Positions 17,400 to 26,882 of a stretch of DNA of 33,061 nt are shown in pieces. The stretch's first letter is position 1, and every line of letters starts with the position of its first letter. Position numbers and translations under genes: made by a program. The stretch comes from Oceanobacillus limi (GTDB lineage: Bacteria > Bacillota > Bacilli > Bacillales > Amphibacillaceae), in NCBI RefSeq assembly GCF_900111445.1, contig NZ_FOHE01000027.1:1-33061 (forward strand), in the 5' to 3' direction. The notes beneath the pieces are model-generated. The model did not search any database. It was not told where the DNA came from and saw only the letters and a program-made list of their open reading frames with translations.

Positions 17400-17429
17400 T
17401 AGTTTGACCGTTTGGAAAAGGATTTATAC
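17400..17429 (-). promoter_or_regulatory. Sigma-F promoter of the RsfA-like gene
   Basis: On the minus strand GTATA (17425-17429), a 15-base gap and GGTCAAACTA (17400-17409) match the B. subtilis sigma-F consensus (GYATA, 15 bases, GGNNANAHTR) at every specified position. The predicted start is near 17393, leaving a leader of about 74 nt. The -35 begins three bases after the rarA stop codon. Confidence 0.85.
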
Positions 17430-17432
17430 CTA

Positions 17433-18716
17433 TCATTTATGGTTCTTTTTATCCGTTTGTATTTTTTCGTAAACTTGTTTCATAGCTTGTTCAAATTTTC
17501 CAGTTTGTTTAGGGTAATAGTATTGCTTGTTTTTTATTGAGTCCGGTAAATATTGTTGGCGAACCCAGCCATTTTCATAATTATGCGGGTACTTATAATC
17601 AACTCCACGTCCAAGTGTTTTTGCTCCTTGATAATGAGAATCTTTTAAATGAATCGGGATATCACCTGTTTTTCCATTACGTATATCTGATAGCGCAGCG
17701 TCCAATGCTTTATAAGCTGTATTTGATTTTGGCGATAGACATAGTTCAACAATGGCTACGGACAATGGTATACGTGCTTCTGGAAAGCCGATTCTTTCAG
17801 CAGCCTCAACTGCAGCCACAGCACGTGGCCCTGCTTGCGGATTTGCGAGGCCAATATCTTCGTACGCAATAACAATCATTCTTCTAGCAATGCTATCTAA
17901 ATCTCCTGCTTCAATTAATCTTGCTAAATAATGAAGGGCTGCATCAACATCGCTACCTCGAATCGATTTTTGAAATGCAGATAATACATCATAGTGTGCA
18001 TCCCCGTCTTTATCATGGGAGAAGCTTTTTTTCTGCATGCATTCCTCAGCAGTATCTAAGGAAATAATTATTTCATCATCTTCATTTTTAGGGGTAGAAG
18101 AGACTGCGAGCTCTAATCCATTTAATGCTGATCGCATATCCCCATTAGCGCTTTGTGCAAAGTGATCTAAGGCATCATCCGTAATTTTAATTTTGCTTTT
18201 TCCAAGACCATTCACATCATCTGACGTGGCTCTTTGTAATGCAATTTTTACGTGTTGGCTACTTAACGAATGTAATTCAAATAAATGACACCTGCTACGA
18301 ATCGCAGGGTTAATGGCATGATAAGGGTTGCTGGTCGTACAACCTATTAAGGTAATTAAATTACTTTCCAAGTGCGGTAGTAGGAAATCCTGTTTGGCTT
18401 TATCCAGGCGATGAACTTCATCAAGGATAAGAACAACCTGTCCGGTCATTTTAGCTTCTTCCACAACAATTTCCATATCCTTCTTTTTATCTACAACAGC
18501 ATTTAATAACTTTACAGGTAGATTCAAGCTTTTCGCTATAGCAACCGCCATCGACGTCTTTCCAGTTCCAGGTGGTCCAAAGAGAATCATTGAGGCTAAA
18601 CGTTCCGCCTGTACCATACGATGGATGATTTTTCCTTCTCCTACTAAATGTTCTTGTCCGATAATTTCTGATATATGAGATGGTCTCATGCGGTAGGCCA
18701 ATGGTTGTTGTTTCAT
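17433..18716 (-). CDS. rarA: Replication-associated recombination protein RarA (MgsA), AAA+ ATPase
   Basis: A 427-residue clamp-loader-like AAA+ ATPase acting at stalled forks and gaps, usually with SSB. The Walker A GPPGTGKT is at about residues 47-54, Walker B LILDEVHR at about 96-103, and sensor 1 is in IGCTTSNP. The C-terminal tetramerisation region has IAYEDIGLANPQAG and the family-typical YKYPHNYENGWVRQQYLP. The frame can start at TTG 18719, but the next codon is ATG 18716 with AGGAAGAG upstream, the better choice. It lies upstream of the RsfA-like gene on the same strand and is divergent from cymR. Confidence 0.96.
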   Translation of the reverse strand: MKQQPLAYRMRPSHISEIIGQEHLVGEGKIIHRMVQAERLASMILFGPPGTGKTSMAVAIAKSLNLPVKLLNAVVDKKKDMEIVVEEAKMTGQVVLILDEVHRLDKAKQDFLLPHLESNLITLIGCTTSNPYHAINPAIRSRCHLFELHSLSSQHVKIALQRATSDDVNGLGKSKIKITDDALDHFAQSANGDMRSALNGLELAVSSTPKNEDDEIIISLDTAEECMQKKSFSHDKDGDAHYDVLSAFQKSIRGSDVDAALHYLARLIEAGDLDSIARRMIVIAYEDIGLANPQAGPRAVAAVEAAERIGFPEARIPLSVAIVELCLSPKSNTAYKALDAALSDIRNGKTGDIPIHLKDSHYQGAKTLGRGVDYKYPHNYENGWVRQQYLPDSIKNKQYYYPKQTGKFEQAMKQVYEKIQTDKKNHK

Positions 18717-18797
18717 CAATCTCTTCCTTTATATATAATAGTTTGCTAATTTAAGCGTAAGGCCGAATTCGTTAAAATGCAAGAGAGTTCTATTTCG

Positions 18798-18806
18798 TGC
18801 TATAAT
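18798..18806 (+). promoter_or_regulatory. Extended -10 promoter of the cymR operon
   Basis: TG one base before a perfect TATAAT (18801-18806) forms an extended -10 element; no good -35 is visible. The implied leader is about 70 nt. Confidence 0.65.
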
Positions 18807-18884
18807 ATCAGTTATTAAAAAAACACCTATGATATGTTATATTTAATGGATAATAGAAGTGCTGGAATTAGGGGAGTATGATTA

Positions 18885-19307
18885 ATGAAAATTTCAACTA
18901 AAGGCCGTTATGGTTTAACGATAATGATTGACTTAGCAAAAAAATACGGTGATGGACCAACACCATTAAAAGCAATTGCTAGGGAGAATAATCTCTCGGA
19001 GCATTACCTTGAACAATTAGCGACTCCATTACGTAATGCAGGACTTATTAGAAGTGTTCGAGGTGCTTACGGTGGTTATATGTTACCGAAGGAACCGAAA
19101 GAAATTAGTGCAGGAGATATTATTCGGGTGTTAGAAGGCCCAATTACTCCGGTAGAAGGTATAGAGGATGAAGAACCAGCAAAACAGCAATTATGGCTGC
19201 GAATTCGAGATGCTGTAAAAGATGTGTTGGATACAACAACATTAGAAGACTTAATTAATTATGATAAAGATGAAATCGTACAAGATGCATATATGTTTTA
19301 TATTTAA
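18885..19307 (+). CDS. cymR: Rrf2-family cysteine metabolism repressor CymR
   Basis: A 140-residue winged-helix repressor of sulfur and cysteine uptake genes. In B. subtilis it works in complex with CysK, which responds to O-acetylserine. The sequence is close to B. subtilis CymR throughout: MKISTKGRYGLTIMIDLAKK, the recognition region LSEHYLEQLATPLRNAGLIRS and the wing RGAYGGYML. It lacks the three clustered cysteines of IscR, which separates it from the Fe-S members of the family. GGGGAG precedes the ATG. The stop overlaps an upstream ATG of the desulfurase frame, and the gene heads a sulfur-related operon. Confidence 0.95.
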   Translation: MKISTKGRYGLTIMIDLAKKYGDGPTPLKAIARENNLSEHYLEQLATPLRNAGLIRSVRGAYGGYMLPKEPKEISAGDIIRVLEGPITPVEGIEDEEPAKQQLWLRIRDAVKDVLDTTTLEDLINYDKDEIVQDAYMFYI

Positions 19308-19327
19308 TGGAAAGAAGTGAAAGAATC

Positions 19328-20470
19328 ATGGATCATATTTATTTGGATCATGCAGCAACTACACCAATGGATAAGCGTGTCATCGATGCTATGAATCCTA
19401 TTTATCAGGATGTTTTTGGTAACCCGTCAAGTGTTCATTCTTTTGGAAGAAAAGCTAGACAGCTATTGGATGAAGCTAGACGTGTTTTAGCTAGTAGTAT
19501 CCGTGCAAATGAAAAAGAAATTATCTTCACTAGTGGCGGAACGGAAGCAGATAATTTAGCGCTAATTGGAACTGCAAAAGCAAATAGGCATTTAGGAAAC
19601 CATATTATTACAACACAACAGGAGCACCATGCAGCCCTACACACTGCAGAGTATTTGGAAAAGGAAGGTTTTGATGTAACCTACTTACCTGTGAGTGTAG
19701 ATGGAAAGATTCAAGTAGAGGATGTTAAACAAGCACTTACCGAGGAAACCATACTTGTTTCGATCATGTATGTTAATAATGAGACTGGCGTTATTCAGCC
19801 AATCAAGGAAGTGGCAGAATTAATTAACGAACACCAAGCTTATTTCCATACGGATGCAGTTCAAGCATTTGGTTTGTTGGATATTGATGTGAAAGAATTA
19901 GGTATTGATTTACTAACTGTTTCCGCACATAAAATTAATGGTCCAAAGGGAATTGGCTTTTTATATGCCTCCGAGAATGTGAAATTAAGTGCGTTACAAT
20001 TTGGAGGAGAGCAAGAACGAAAACGGCGACCAGGTACTGAAAATGTAGTGGGTGCTGTTGGTTTTCAGAAAGCTGTTGAATTGGCAATGGAAAATAAGGA
20101 AAACAGAAGAGTAGAATATCAGAAATTTAAAGATTTATTCCTAAGGATATTAGAATCAGAAGGAGTCCATTTCGAGATAAATGGGAAGGAAGAGGATACA
20201 GTTCCGGCGATTGTAAATATTAGCTTTCCTGGGACAAATGTGGAAACTCTACTAACTAATTTTGATTTAGCTGGTATTGCAGCATCTAGTGGTAGTGCGT
20301 GTACAGCAGGTTCAGTGGAGCCGTCTCATGTATTATCTGCCATTTATGGTGAAAATAATGAATGTACGACAAATTCAATTCGATTTAGTTTCGGTATTTT
20401 TAATACAGAAGAAAATATAACAGAAGCTGCACATCGAGTGGCAAAAATTATCAATCGATTGACAGCGTAA
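19328..20470 (+). CDS. Cysteine desulfurase, YrvO type (MnmA partner)
   Basis: A 380-residue class V, PLP-dependent enzyme that removes sulfur from cysteine as a protein-bound persulfide. From the 19328 start: PLP lysine K202 in SAHKINGPKG, stacking H100 in the QEHH segment, and the persulfide cysteine C325 in SGSACTAG. The frame is open from an ATG at 19307 that overlaps cymR, but ATG 19328 follows GAAGTGAAAG and yields the family N-terminus (IYLDHAATTPM). It lies 17 bases before mnmA; in B. subtilis the same neighbour, YrvO, is the dedicated sulfur donor to MnmA, and I infer that role here. The general label IscS/NifS would also fit. Confidence 0.93.
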   Translation: MDHIYLDHAATTPMDKRVIDAMNPIYQDVFGNPSSVHSFGRKARQLLDEARRVLASSIRANEKEIIFTSGGTEADNLALIGTAKANRHLGNHIITTQQEHHAALHTAEYLEKEGFDVTYLPVSVDGKIQVEDVKQALTEETILVSIMYVNNETGVIQPIKEVAELINEHQAYFHTDAVQAFGLLDIDVKELGIDLLTVSAHKINGPKGIGFLYASENVKLSALQFGGEQERKRRPGTENVVGAVGFQKAVELAMENKENRRVEYQKFKDLFLRILESEGVHFEINGKEEDTVPAIVNISFPGTNVETLLTNFDLAGIAASSGSACTAGSVEPSHVLSAIYGENNECTTNSIRFSFGIFNTEENITEAAHRVAKIINRLTA

Positions 20471-20487
20471 AACGGTGGTGAACATAA

Positions 20488-21600
<1,113 letters not shown>

Positions 21601-21605
21601 AAGTT

Positions 21606-21683
21606 AGGATCACGCCGATCATTTGGATTTACTTCAAAATCCAATGCACACTGTGCTTATGGTTAATCGCGTGATCCTTTTTT
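21606..21683 (+). terminator. Branched terminator after mnmA
   Basis: A ten-base-pair outer stem AGGATCACGC (21606-21615) / GCGTGATCCT (21669-21678) is followed by TTTTT. The 53-base interior can form two more hairpins: TTGGATTT/AAATCCAA (21623-21644) and GCAC/GTGC (21646-21656). Together this is a three-way-junction-like structure, unusually elaborate for an intrinsic terminator. Confidence 0.8.
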
Positions 21684-21761
21684 GGCAGGTAAGGAGAATT
21701 TCAAATCCTCCAAACTCTTAGATTTCAACTTAATCATCAATTTGATGACATAAGATCCTTT

Positions 21762-22109
21762 TTACGTATTATGCATATTATGCGTCGTAACTAAAAATTA
21801 TTGTTGGGTGCATATAACTCGCTACGGAAATACATTTTGCTTTCCCGCAGGAGTCTCCATGTATTTCCTACGCTGATATATTTTGTGATTATTATTCAAT
21901 CAATAATCATAGTTTCATGATGTATATTCTCGCAAAATAAGAAACACTTCAACAGCGGAGGCAGAATGCGTAGACTCCTGCGGGAACAGCACGAGTCCGA
22001 AGATCCCGGAAGAAGCGGTTTTTGCTTCTGAGGAAGCTGAGGCCGTGCCCGCGGAAAGCGAAGCGTTCTGCCGTAGCGGCTATCTAAAAGTATATCTATT
22101 AGGTGAAAC
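21762..22109 (+). repeat. Complete copy of the dispersed composite repeat (R2)
   Basis: About 350 bases with no coding capacity of their own. The left end carries TTACGT...GCGTCGTAAC, then CGCTACGGAAATAC. Nested inverted arms CCCGCAGGAGTCT (21844-21856) and AGACTCCTGCGGG (21972-21984) enclose a small hairpin TGATTATT/AATAATCA (about 21887-21910). The GC-rich right half (CACGAGTCC, a GAAGC/GCTTC hairpin, CGTGCCCGCGG) ends in GCGGAAAGCGAAGCGTTCTG, CCGTAGCGG and AGGTGAAAC. Nearly all of it recurs, inverted, at 32753-33061. Its outer ends resemble each other in inverted orientation, suggesting a non-autonomous MITE-like element. Confidence 0.85.
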
Positions 22110-22183
22110 AAACTACGAAAACAATCTCAAGAACCGGCAGTGGTTTTGAAATAGCAAAAGCATATAGTAAGGAGATTTGCAAG

Positions 22184-22852
22184 ATGGATAAAAACACAAA
22201 AGCAATTGAGCTTATGAAAGAGAACAAATATGAGGAAGCGGCAGCAATTTTTAATGAAGTGATTCAAGAACAACCCAATGATCCGCTGGGTTACATTAAT
22301 TTTGGAAATTTGTTGTTACATGTGAAGGACCCTGAACGTGCCCAACGTTTCTTTGATAAGGCAATTGAGCTTGATGAAAAATCAGCTACAGCTTATTACG
22401 GGTTAGGTAACTTGTATTTTGAACAAGCTGAATATAAAAAAGCTCAAGTAAACTTTCAACAGGCAATAGAGCTAGGTTTAGAAGAGGCAGATGTCTATTT
22501 CATGATGGGGATGACTTTCCAACATCAAGAGCACCATAAACTAGCTTTGCCATATTTTCTCAGAGCAACTGAGTTAAAACAAGACGACGTGGAGATGAAT
22601 TTCCAATATGGATTAGCACTTGCGCAAAGCAATCTGATTTCTGATGCCAAAAAAGTATTTGAAGATGTTTTGTCTAAAGATGAAAAACATAGTGATGCAC
22701 ATTATAATCTGGGGGTCATCGCAATATATAATGAACAAGCTGAAAGTGCATTGCATCATTTCAATCAGGCCTTAGAAATCCAACCAGACCATGTATTAGC
22801 AGCGAATGGTAAAAGTCAACTAGAACAATTGATGGAAGAAAAAGACACGTAA
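22184..22852 (+). CDS. Tetratricopeptide repeat protein, YrrB-like
   Basis: A 222-residue protein consisting almost entirely of about six TPR units, with typical pairs such as GYINFGNLLLHVKDPERAQRFFDKAIEL and AYYGLGNLYFEQAEYKKAQVNF. TPR stacks are protein-binding scaffolds; the partner is unknown. B. subtilis has a similar TPR protein, YrrB, at this place. The frame extends upstream to 22103, but the start is at ATG 22184, which follows TAAGGAG. The extra upstream codons would reach into the repeat element. recD2 starts 18 bases after its stop, so they are likely co-transcribed. Confidence 0.9.
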   Translation: MDKNTKAIELMKENKYEEAAAIFNEVIQEQPNDPLGYINFGNLLLHVKDPERAQRFFDKAIELDEKSATAYYGLGNLYFEQAEYKKAQVNFQQAIELGLEEADVYFMMGMTFQHQEHHKLALPYFLRATELKQDDVEMNFQYGLALAQSNLISDAKKVFEDVLSKDEKHSDAHYNLGVIAIYNEQAESALHHFNQALEIQPDHVLAANGKSQLEQLMEEKDT

Positions 22853-22870
22853 GACAGTGGGGTAATGAAA

Positions 22871-25195
22871 ATGGAAACAGGTACTGGGGAAAAAGAATAT
22901 ATCAAGGGAGAATTACTTTATACGATTTTTACGAATGATGTGGAGCACTTTTCCATAGTCAAATTAAAAATCCATGATACAAACACAGACTATCGTGAAA
23001 AGGAAATTGTTGCTAAGGGTTATTTTTCAAATTTGCAGGATGGAAATTTGTATTATTTTTATGGTCAATTTGAGAAACATCCTAAGTATGGAACCCAGTA
23101 TCATGTGAAATCCTATCAAACTTTTATTCCCGATTCAAAGGATGGGCTTGTAGCTTATTTATCTAGTGACATGTTTTATGGTATTGGTAAAAGAACGGCA
23201 AAAAAGATTGTTGATCATTTAGGAGAAAATGCTGTATCGAAAATTTTCAATAACAAAGAAGTGTTAGCAGATGTACCTGGTCTTAAAAAAGAGACAGCAG
23301 AAACGCTAGTGAAAAGCTTACATGAAAACCAAGGTTTCGAACATATTGTTGTTAACCTTTCTAAGTATAATATTGGGCTGAAGATGGCCCAAAAAATATA
23401 CCAGGTCTATAAAGAAGCTGCTATGGAGGTATTGGAAGAAGATCCCTATCGCTATGTGTTTGATATTGATGGATTCGGTTTTCAAACCGCTGACTCGATA
23501 GCAAGACAAAATGGCATATCATTGAATCATCCTAATAGAATTGGTGCTGGTTGTATTTATGTGCTGCAAAAAAGTATTCAAGACGGCCATGTTTATTTAC
23601 CACTTGGGGACTGCGTGGATCAGGTTATACAATTATTATGGAATCCAGAAGTACCACTAGATGGTAAAGAAATAACGAATCGATTAGAAGAATTAAATAA
23701 CGAAAAGTCCGTTATAATATACCAAGGAAATGTCTACCTTCCTTCTCTTTATTATGCTGAAGATGGATTTGCATCACATGTGAAACGTTTGTTAGAGAAT
23801 AAAGTGGAATTTGATACAACTGAAGCGGAATTAATGAAGATTATCGGTGAAATCGAGGAGGAAGAAACTTTAAGCTATGGGAAAGAGCAATATGAAGCAA
23901 TAAGAAGAGCGCTCCATTCAAAATTAATGATATTAACAGGTGGACCTGGAACAGGTAAAACCACAGTCATCAAAGGTATTATTAAAGCATATGGATCCAT
24001 TCAGAGTCTTTCAACCGATCCTTCTGATTATGATAATAAATCAGACTTTCCTTTTGTGTTAACAGCACCAACTGGTCGAGCTGCCAAAAGAATGAAAGAA
24101 TCAACGGGTCTTCCAGCTGTAACAATCCATCGATTGCTTGGCTGGAATGGAAGTGATGGATTTGAAAAGGACGAACAGGAACAATTATCAGGAAAAATTT
24201 TAATCATTGATGAATTTTCGATGGTCGATATTTGGCTAGCTAACCATTTATTCAAAGCAATCCCTAATGATATGCAAGTTCTGATTGTTGGCGACGAGGA
24301 TCAGCTACCATCTGTTGGGCCTGGACAAGTTCTTTCCGACTTATTAGACAGTGAATTGATACCAACCATCAGTTTACACGAGGTTTATCGACAAAAAGAA
24401 GGCTCAAAGATTATTCAGCTTGCCCATGCTATTAAAAATGACTCCTTTCAAATAGATCTATTGCATAACGACAAAGACTTTAGTTTTATTGATTGTAAAG
24501 AATACCAAGTAGTTGATGTTATTACAAAGGTTTATAAACGAGCAATTGATAAAGGAATTGATATGAAAGATATTCAAGTGTTGGCACCCATGTACCGTAC
24601 AGAGGCCGGGATTACAATGATTAATAAAGGGTTGCAGCAACTTGTGAATCCAAAAAGCAACAAAAAACGCGAAGTGAAAGTAAATGATACTGTTTTTCGA
24701 AAAGGAGACAAGGTGATTCAGCTTGTTAACCAACCTGAAGATGGTGTATTTAATGGTGATATTGGCGAGGTTGTAGCAATTTTTGAAGAGGACGAGAATA
24801 CCGATCATGTCCAACAATTAGTCGTCCAGTTTGAAGAAAATGAAGTTGTTTATGAAAGAAAAGACTATATTAACCTAATGCTTGCCTATTGTATATCCAT
24901 TCATAAGTCACAAGGTAGTGAATTTCCAATTGTCATCTTGCCAATCGTTTCTTCTTATCACCGTATGTTAAGGAAGAATTTGATTTATACCTCCATAACA
25001 AGAGGGAAGCAATCACTAATTATTTGTGGGGAGAAGAATGCTCTGACCAGAGGCGTAGAAACAGTTGATACGAATAAGCGTTATACCTCACTTAAAGAAC
25101 AATTAACTGTACGGATAGAGGAACATCATAATGTAGAATTGGAAAAAAACGAAATGATAGAGGATGATGAGCTTTCTCCATATGATTTTATGTAG
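22871..25195 (+). CDS. recD2: RecD2-type 5'-3' DNA helicase
   Basis: A 774-residue superfamily 1B helicase of the RecD2 (YrrC) type, which in B. subtilis works without RecBC and helps replication forks and repair. Order: N-terminal OB-like region, helix-hairpin-helix segment (about 95-215, MFYGIGKRTAKKIV and FGFQTADSIA), motor domain 1A with Walker A TGGPGTGKTT (about 357-366), motif II IIDEFSMVD, Q-rich motif GDEDQLPSVGPG, and a UvrD_C2 domain with MLAYCISIHKSQGSEFP. The frame begins at ATG 22865, but that is only two bases from GGGG; ATG 22871 has eight-base spacing and is preferred. Confidence 0.95.
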   Translation: METGTGEKEYIKGELLYTIFTNDVEHFSIVKLKIHDTNTDYREKEIVAKGYFSNLQDGNLYYFYGQFEKHPKYGTQYHVKSYQTFIPDSKDGLVAYLSSDMFYGIGKRTAKKIVDHLGENAVSKIFNNKEVLADVPGLKKETAETLVKSLHENQGFEHIVVNLSKYNIGLKMAQKIYQVYKEAAMEVLEEDPYRYVFDIDGFGFQTADSIARQNGISLNHPNRIGAGCIYVLQKSIQDGHVYLPLGDCVDQVIQLLWNPEVPLDGKEITNRLEELNNEKSVIIYQGNVYLPSLYYAEDGFASHVKRLLENKVEFDTTEAELMKIIGEIEEEETLSYGKEQYEAIRRALHSKLMILTGGPGTGKTTVIKGIIKAYGSIQSLSTDPSDYDNKSDFPFVLTAPTGRAAKRMKESTGLPAVTIHRLLGWNGSDGFEKDEQEQLSGKILIIDEFSMVDIWLANHLFKAIPNDMQVLIVGDEDQLPSVGPGQVLSDLLDSELIPTISLHEVYRQKEGSKIIQLAHAIKNDSFQIDLLHNDKDFSFIDCKEYQVVDVITKVYKRAIDKGIDMKDIQVLAPMYRTEAGITMINKGLQQLVNPKSNKKREVKVNDTVFRKGDKVIQLVNQPEDGVFNGDIGEVVAIFEEDENTDHVQQLVVQFEENEVVYERKDYINLMLAYCISIHKSQGSEFPIVILPIVSSYHRMLRKNLIYTSITRGKQSLIICGEKNALTRGVETVDTNKRYTSLKEQLTVRIEEHHNVELEKNEMIEDDELSPYDFM

Positions 25196-25262
25196 GTATG
25201 TATAAATTCATCACTTTCCGGTTAGCATAACATAATATCTTAGCACTAATAGGGGAGATTTT

Positions 25263-25457
25263 ATGTTTATGCAATGCCCAAACTGTAATGGAAAGGATAT
25301 AGGGAAAATTGGCTCTCAGCAATTTTATTGTTGGAATTGTTTTATTGAGATGTCGGTTACTGGGGATGAATTAACCGTACATCAAGTTGAAGCGGACGGC
25401 TCGTTAAGCTCGTTGAACGATTTATTTACGGAGGATGAGAGGAAGTTGAAGTGGTAA
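25263..25457 (+). CDS. Small zinc-ribbon-like protein of unknown function
   Basis: A 64-residue protein with two CxxC pairs, C5/C8 (CPNC) and C23/C26 (CWNC), spaced as in a treble-clef zinc ribbon. They are followed by a short strand-like region and an acidic C-terminal third. AGGGGAG precedes the ATG with six-base spacing; a second in-frame ATG lies two codons later. It stands between recD2 and the AI-2E-family gene, about 50-70 bases from each. I do not recognise a named family. Zinc ribbons of this size often bind nucleic acid or a protein partner, but nothing here decides which. Confidence 0.75.
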   Translation: MFMQCPNCNGKDIGKIGSQQFYCWNCFIEMSVTGDELTVHQVEADGSLSSLNDLFTEDERKLKW

Positions 25458-25505
25458 TCCTTAGTGTGAAGGTAATTCTATTTTTATACTAAGGAGTGAA
25501 CAACA

Positions 25506-26573
25506 ATGTTTTTACATAAAAGACAATTAAACTTCCTTTACTGGGTTATAACAGGAATTTTTGTATTTTTATTTATCTATTTGTTAGTAAAATTATTTCC
25601 TTTTTATCGTGCATTTTTTGCATTTTTATTACAACTATTTACACCGTTTCTTATTTCTTGTTTGATTGCTTATTTACTGTACCCAATTGTAAAGAAAATC
25701 CATCAATATAATATACCAAAAAGCATTGCAGTCTTGTTCATTTATTGTCTGTTTTTTGGTGGTGTCGGTTATGCTATCTATCGCGTGTACCCCGCAGTGA
25801 TTCATCAATTACGAGACTTAAATGACTATCTACCACAATTAATTGAAATGTATCAAGGGTTAATCTATCAGCTTTATGAATCAACTTCGTTTCTTCCAGA
25901 GACAGTTCATGATCGAATGGATGAGTTTATTGCTAGTATCGAAGCATATATTGAAGATCTGATCGTTAATTTACTTGGTGGTATTTCAAAAATATTTGAT
26001 ATGATTATTATTATCACCGTAATTCCTGTACTAGTTTTCTATTTTTTAAAGGATTATGAGAAAATAAGAAGTTATTCAAAAACGTTTATTCCTAAGAAAT
26101 ATCAGGAACAAACAAGTAAGCTCGTACATGCAATTGATGAAAATCTAGGGAATTACATCCGCGGTCAGTTACTTGTCAGCTTATTTGTAAGTTTGACATC
26201 GTATATCATCTTTCAATTCTTTGGATTAAAATATACATTGTTATTAGCGATTATCATGGGATTGACTAATTTAATTCCATATTTTGGTCCTATTATTGGA
26301 GCAGTTCCTGCCGTAGGAATTGCTTTGACAATGTCAGGACAGCTAGTTTTATTTGTTGTAATTTCAATTTTTATTATCCAGCTAATTGAAAGTAATTTAT
26401 TACAACCTTATATAGTGGGAAAAAGTGTCGCAATCCATCCAGTTGCTATCATTTTTGCATTACTGTTGGGGGGAAAAATAGGTGGAGTAGTAGGGATGAT
26501 TGTCGCTGTCCCATTATTAACTATCTCAAAGGTAATTGTAAAACATATCTTTACCATTCGACGTGATCGTTGA
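25506..26573 (+). CDS. AI-2E family transporter, YrrI-like membrane protein
   Basis: A 355-residue membrane protein of the AI-2E transporter (formerly UPF0118/PerM) family. Two to three helices near the N-terminus are followed by a soluble amphipathic stretch (about 100-150), then helices from about 155 on. The family-typical C-terminal block has NYIRGQLLVSLFVSL, GLTNLIPYFGPIIGAVPA and GGKIGGVVGMIVAVPL. Members have been linked to export of the AI-2 signal or to sodium/proton antiport in halophiles; the substrate here cannot be read from sequence. AAGGAGTGAA precedes the ATG. B. subtilis has yrrI at this site, upstream of alaS. The alaS -35 overlaps its stop codon. Confidence 0.88.
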   Translation: MFLHKRQLNFLYWVITGIFVFLFIYLLVKLFPFYRAFFAFLLQLFTPFLISCLIAYLLYPIVKKIHQYNIPKSIAVLFIYCLFFGGVGYAIYRVYPAVIHQLRDLNDYLPQLIEMYQGLIYQLYESTSFLPETVHDRMDEFIASIEAYIEDLIVNLLGGISKIFDMIIIITVIPVLVFYFLKDYEKIRSYSKTFIPKKYQEQTSKLVHAIDENLGNYIRGQLLVSLFVSLTSYIIFQFFGLKYTLLLAIIMGLTNLIPYFGPIIGAVPAVGIALTMSGQLVLFVVISIFIIQLIESNLLQPYIVGKSVAIHPVAIIFALLLGGKIGGVVGMIVAVPLLTISKVIVKHIFTIRRDR

Positions 26574-26598
26574 CTTTTTGGTAAAAGTTTTCTATAAT
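26570..26598 (+). promoter_or_regulatory. Sigma-A promoter of alaS
   Basis: TTGACT (26570-26575), a 17-base spacer and TATAAT (26593-26598). It overlaps the stop codon of the preceding gene and leads into the alaS T-box. Confidence 0.85.
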
Positions 26599-26604
26599 AT
26601 CGCA

Positions 26605-26850
26605 TAACGTTATATGTCAATATATTGAAGGTAATGAGTACATGGAACTCGGTTTTCAGAGAGGGATTTTCGAGGCTGAAAAAAATCCTAAATAAGAGCC
26701 ATGGAAAGCTATACTGGAGTGCGGCTAATCCCCGTCGGTTTCAAACCGTTATCATGTTTAAGTGATGGCTAGTCTATTTGATTAGTCATAAATAGGGTGG
26801 TACCGCGATAGATCTCGTCCCTGCAATCAAGCAGAGAGGAGATTTTTTTA
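26605..26850 (+). promoter_or_regulatory. T-box riboswitch leader of alaS (tRNA-Ala)
   Basis: The T-box AGGGTGGTACCGCG is at 26794-26807. In Stem I, AGTA (26637-26640) and GAAAGCTA (26704-26711) flank the CATGG/CCATG helix, placing the specifier at GCT (26708-26710), an alanine codon. The bulge UGGU fits the ACCA end of tRNA-Ala. The leader ends in a strong terminator. Uncharged tRNA-Ala is expected to stabilise the antiterminator and switch on alaS. Confidence 0.92.
26812..26850 (+). terminator. T-box-controlled terminator upstream of alaS
   Basis: ATCTCGTCCCTGC (26812-26824) pairs with GCAGAGAGGAGAT (about 26831-26843) around a six-base loop and is followed by TTTTTT. Its left arm shares TCCCT with the antiterminator. 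Confidence 0.88.
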
Positions 26851-26882
26851 TTGGCGAAAAATATATATCGGAGGGAAATATA

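Noticed and set aside
21896-22111. 71-codon minus-strand frame in the R2 repeat
   Set aside because: Same repeat-derived peptide as at 32751-32987, with a divergent end and no ribosome binding site.
24458-24817. 119-codon minus-strand frame in recD2
   Set aside because: Antisense shadow of an intact helicase domain, with no independent evidence.
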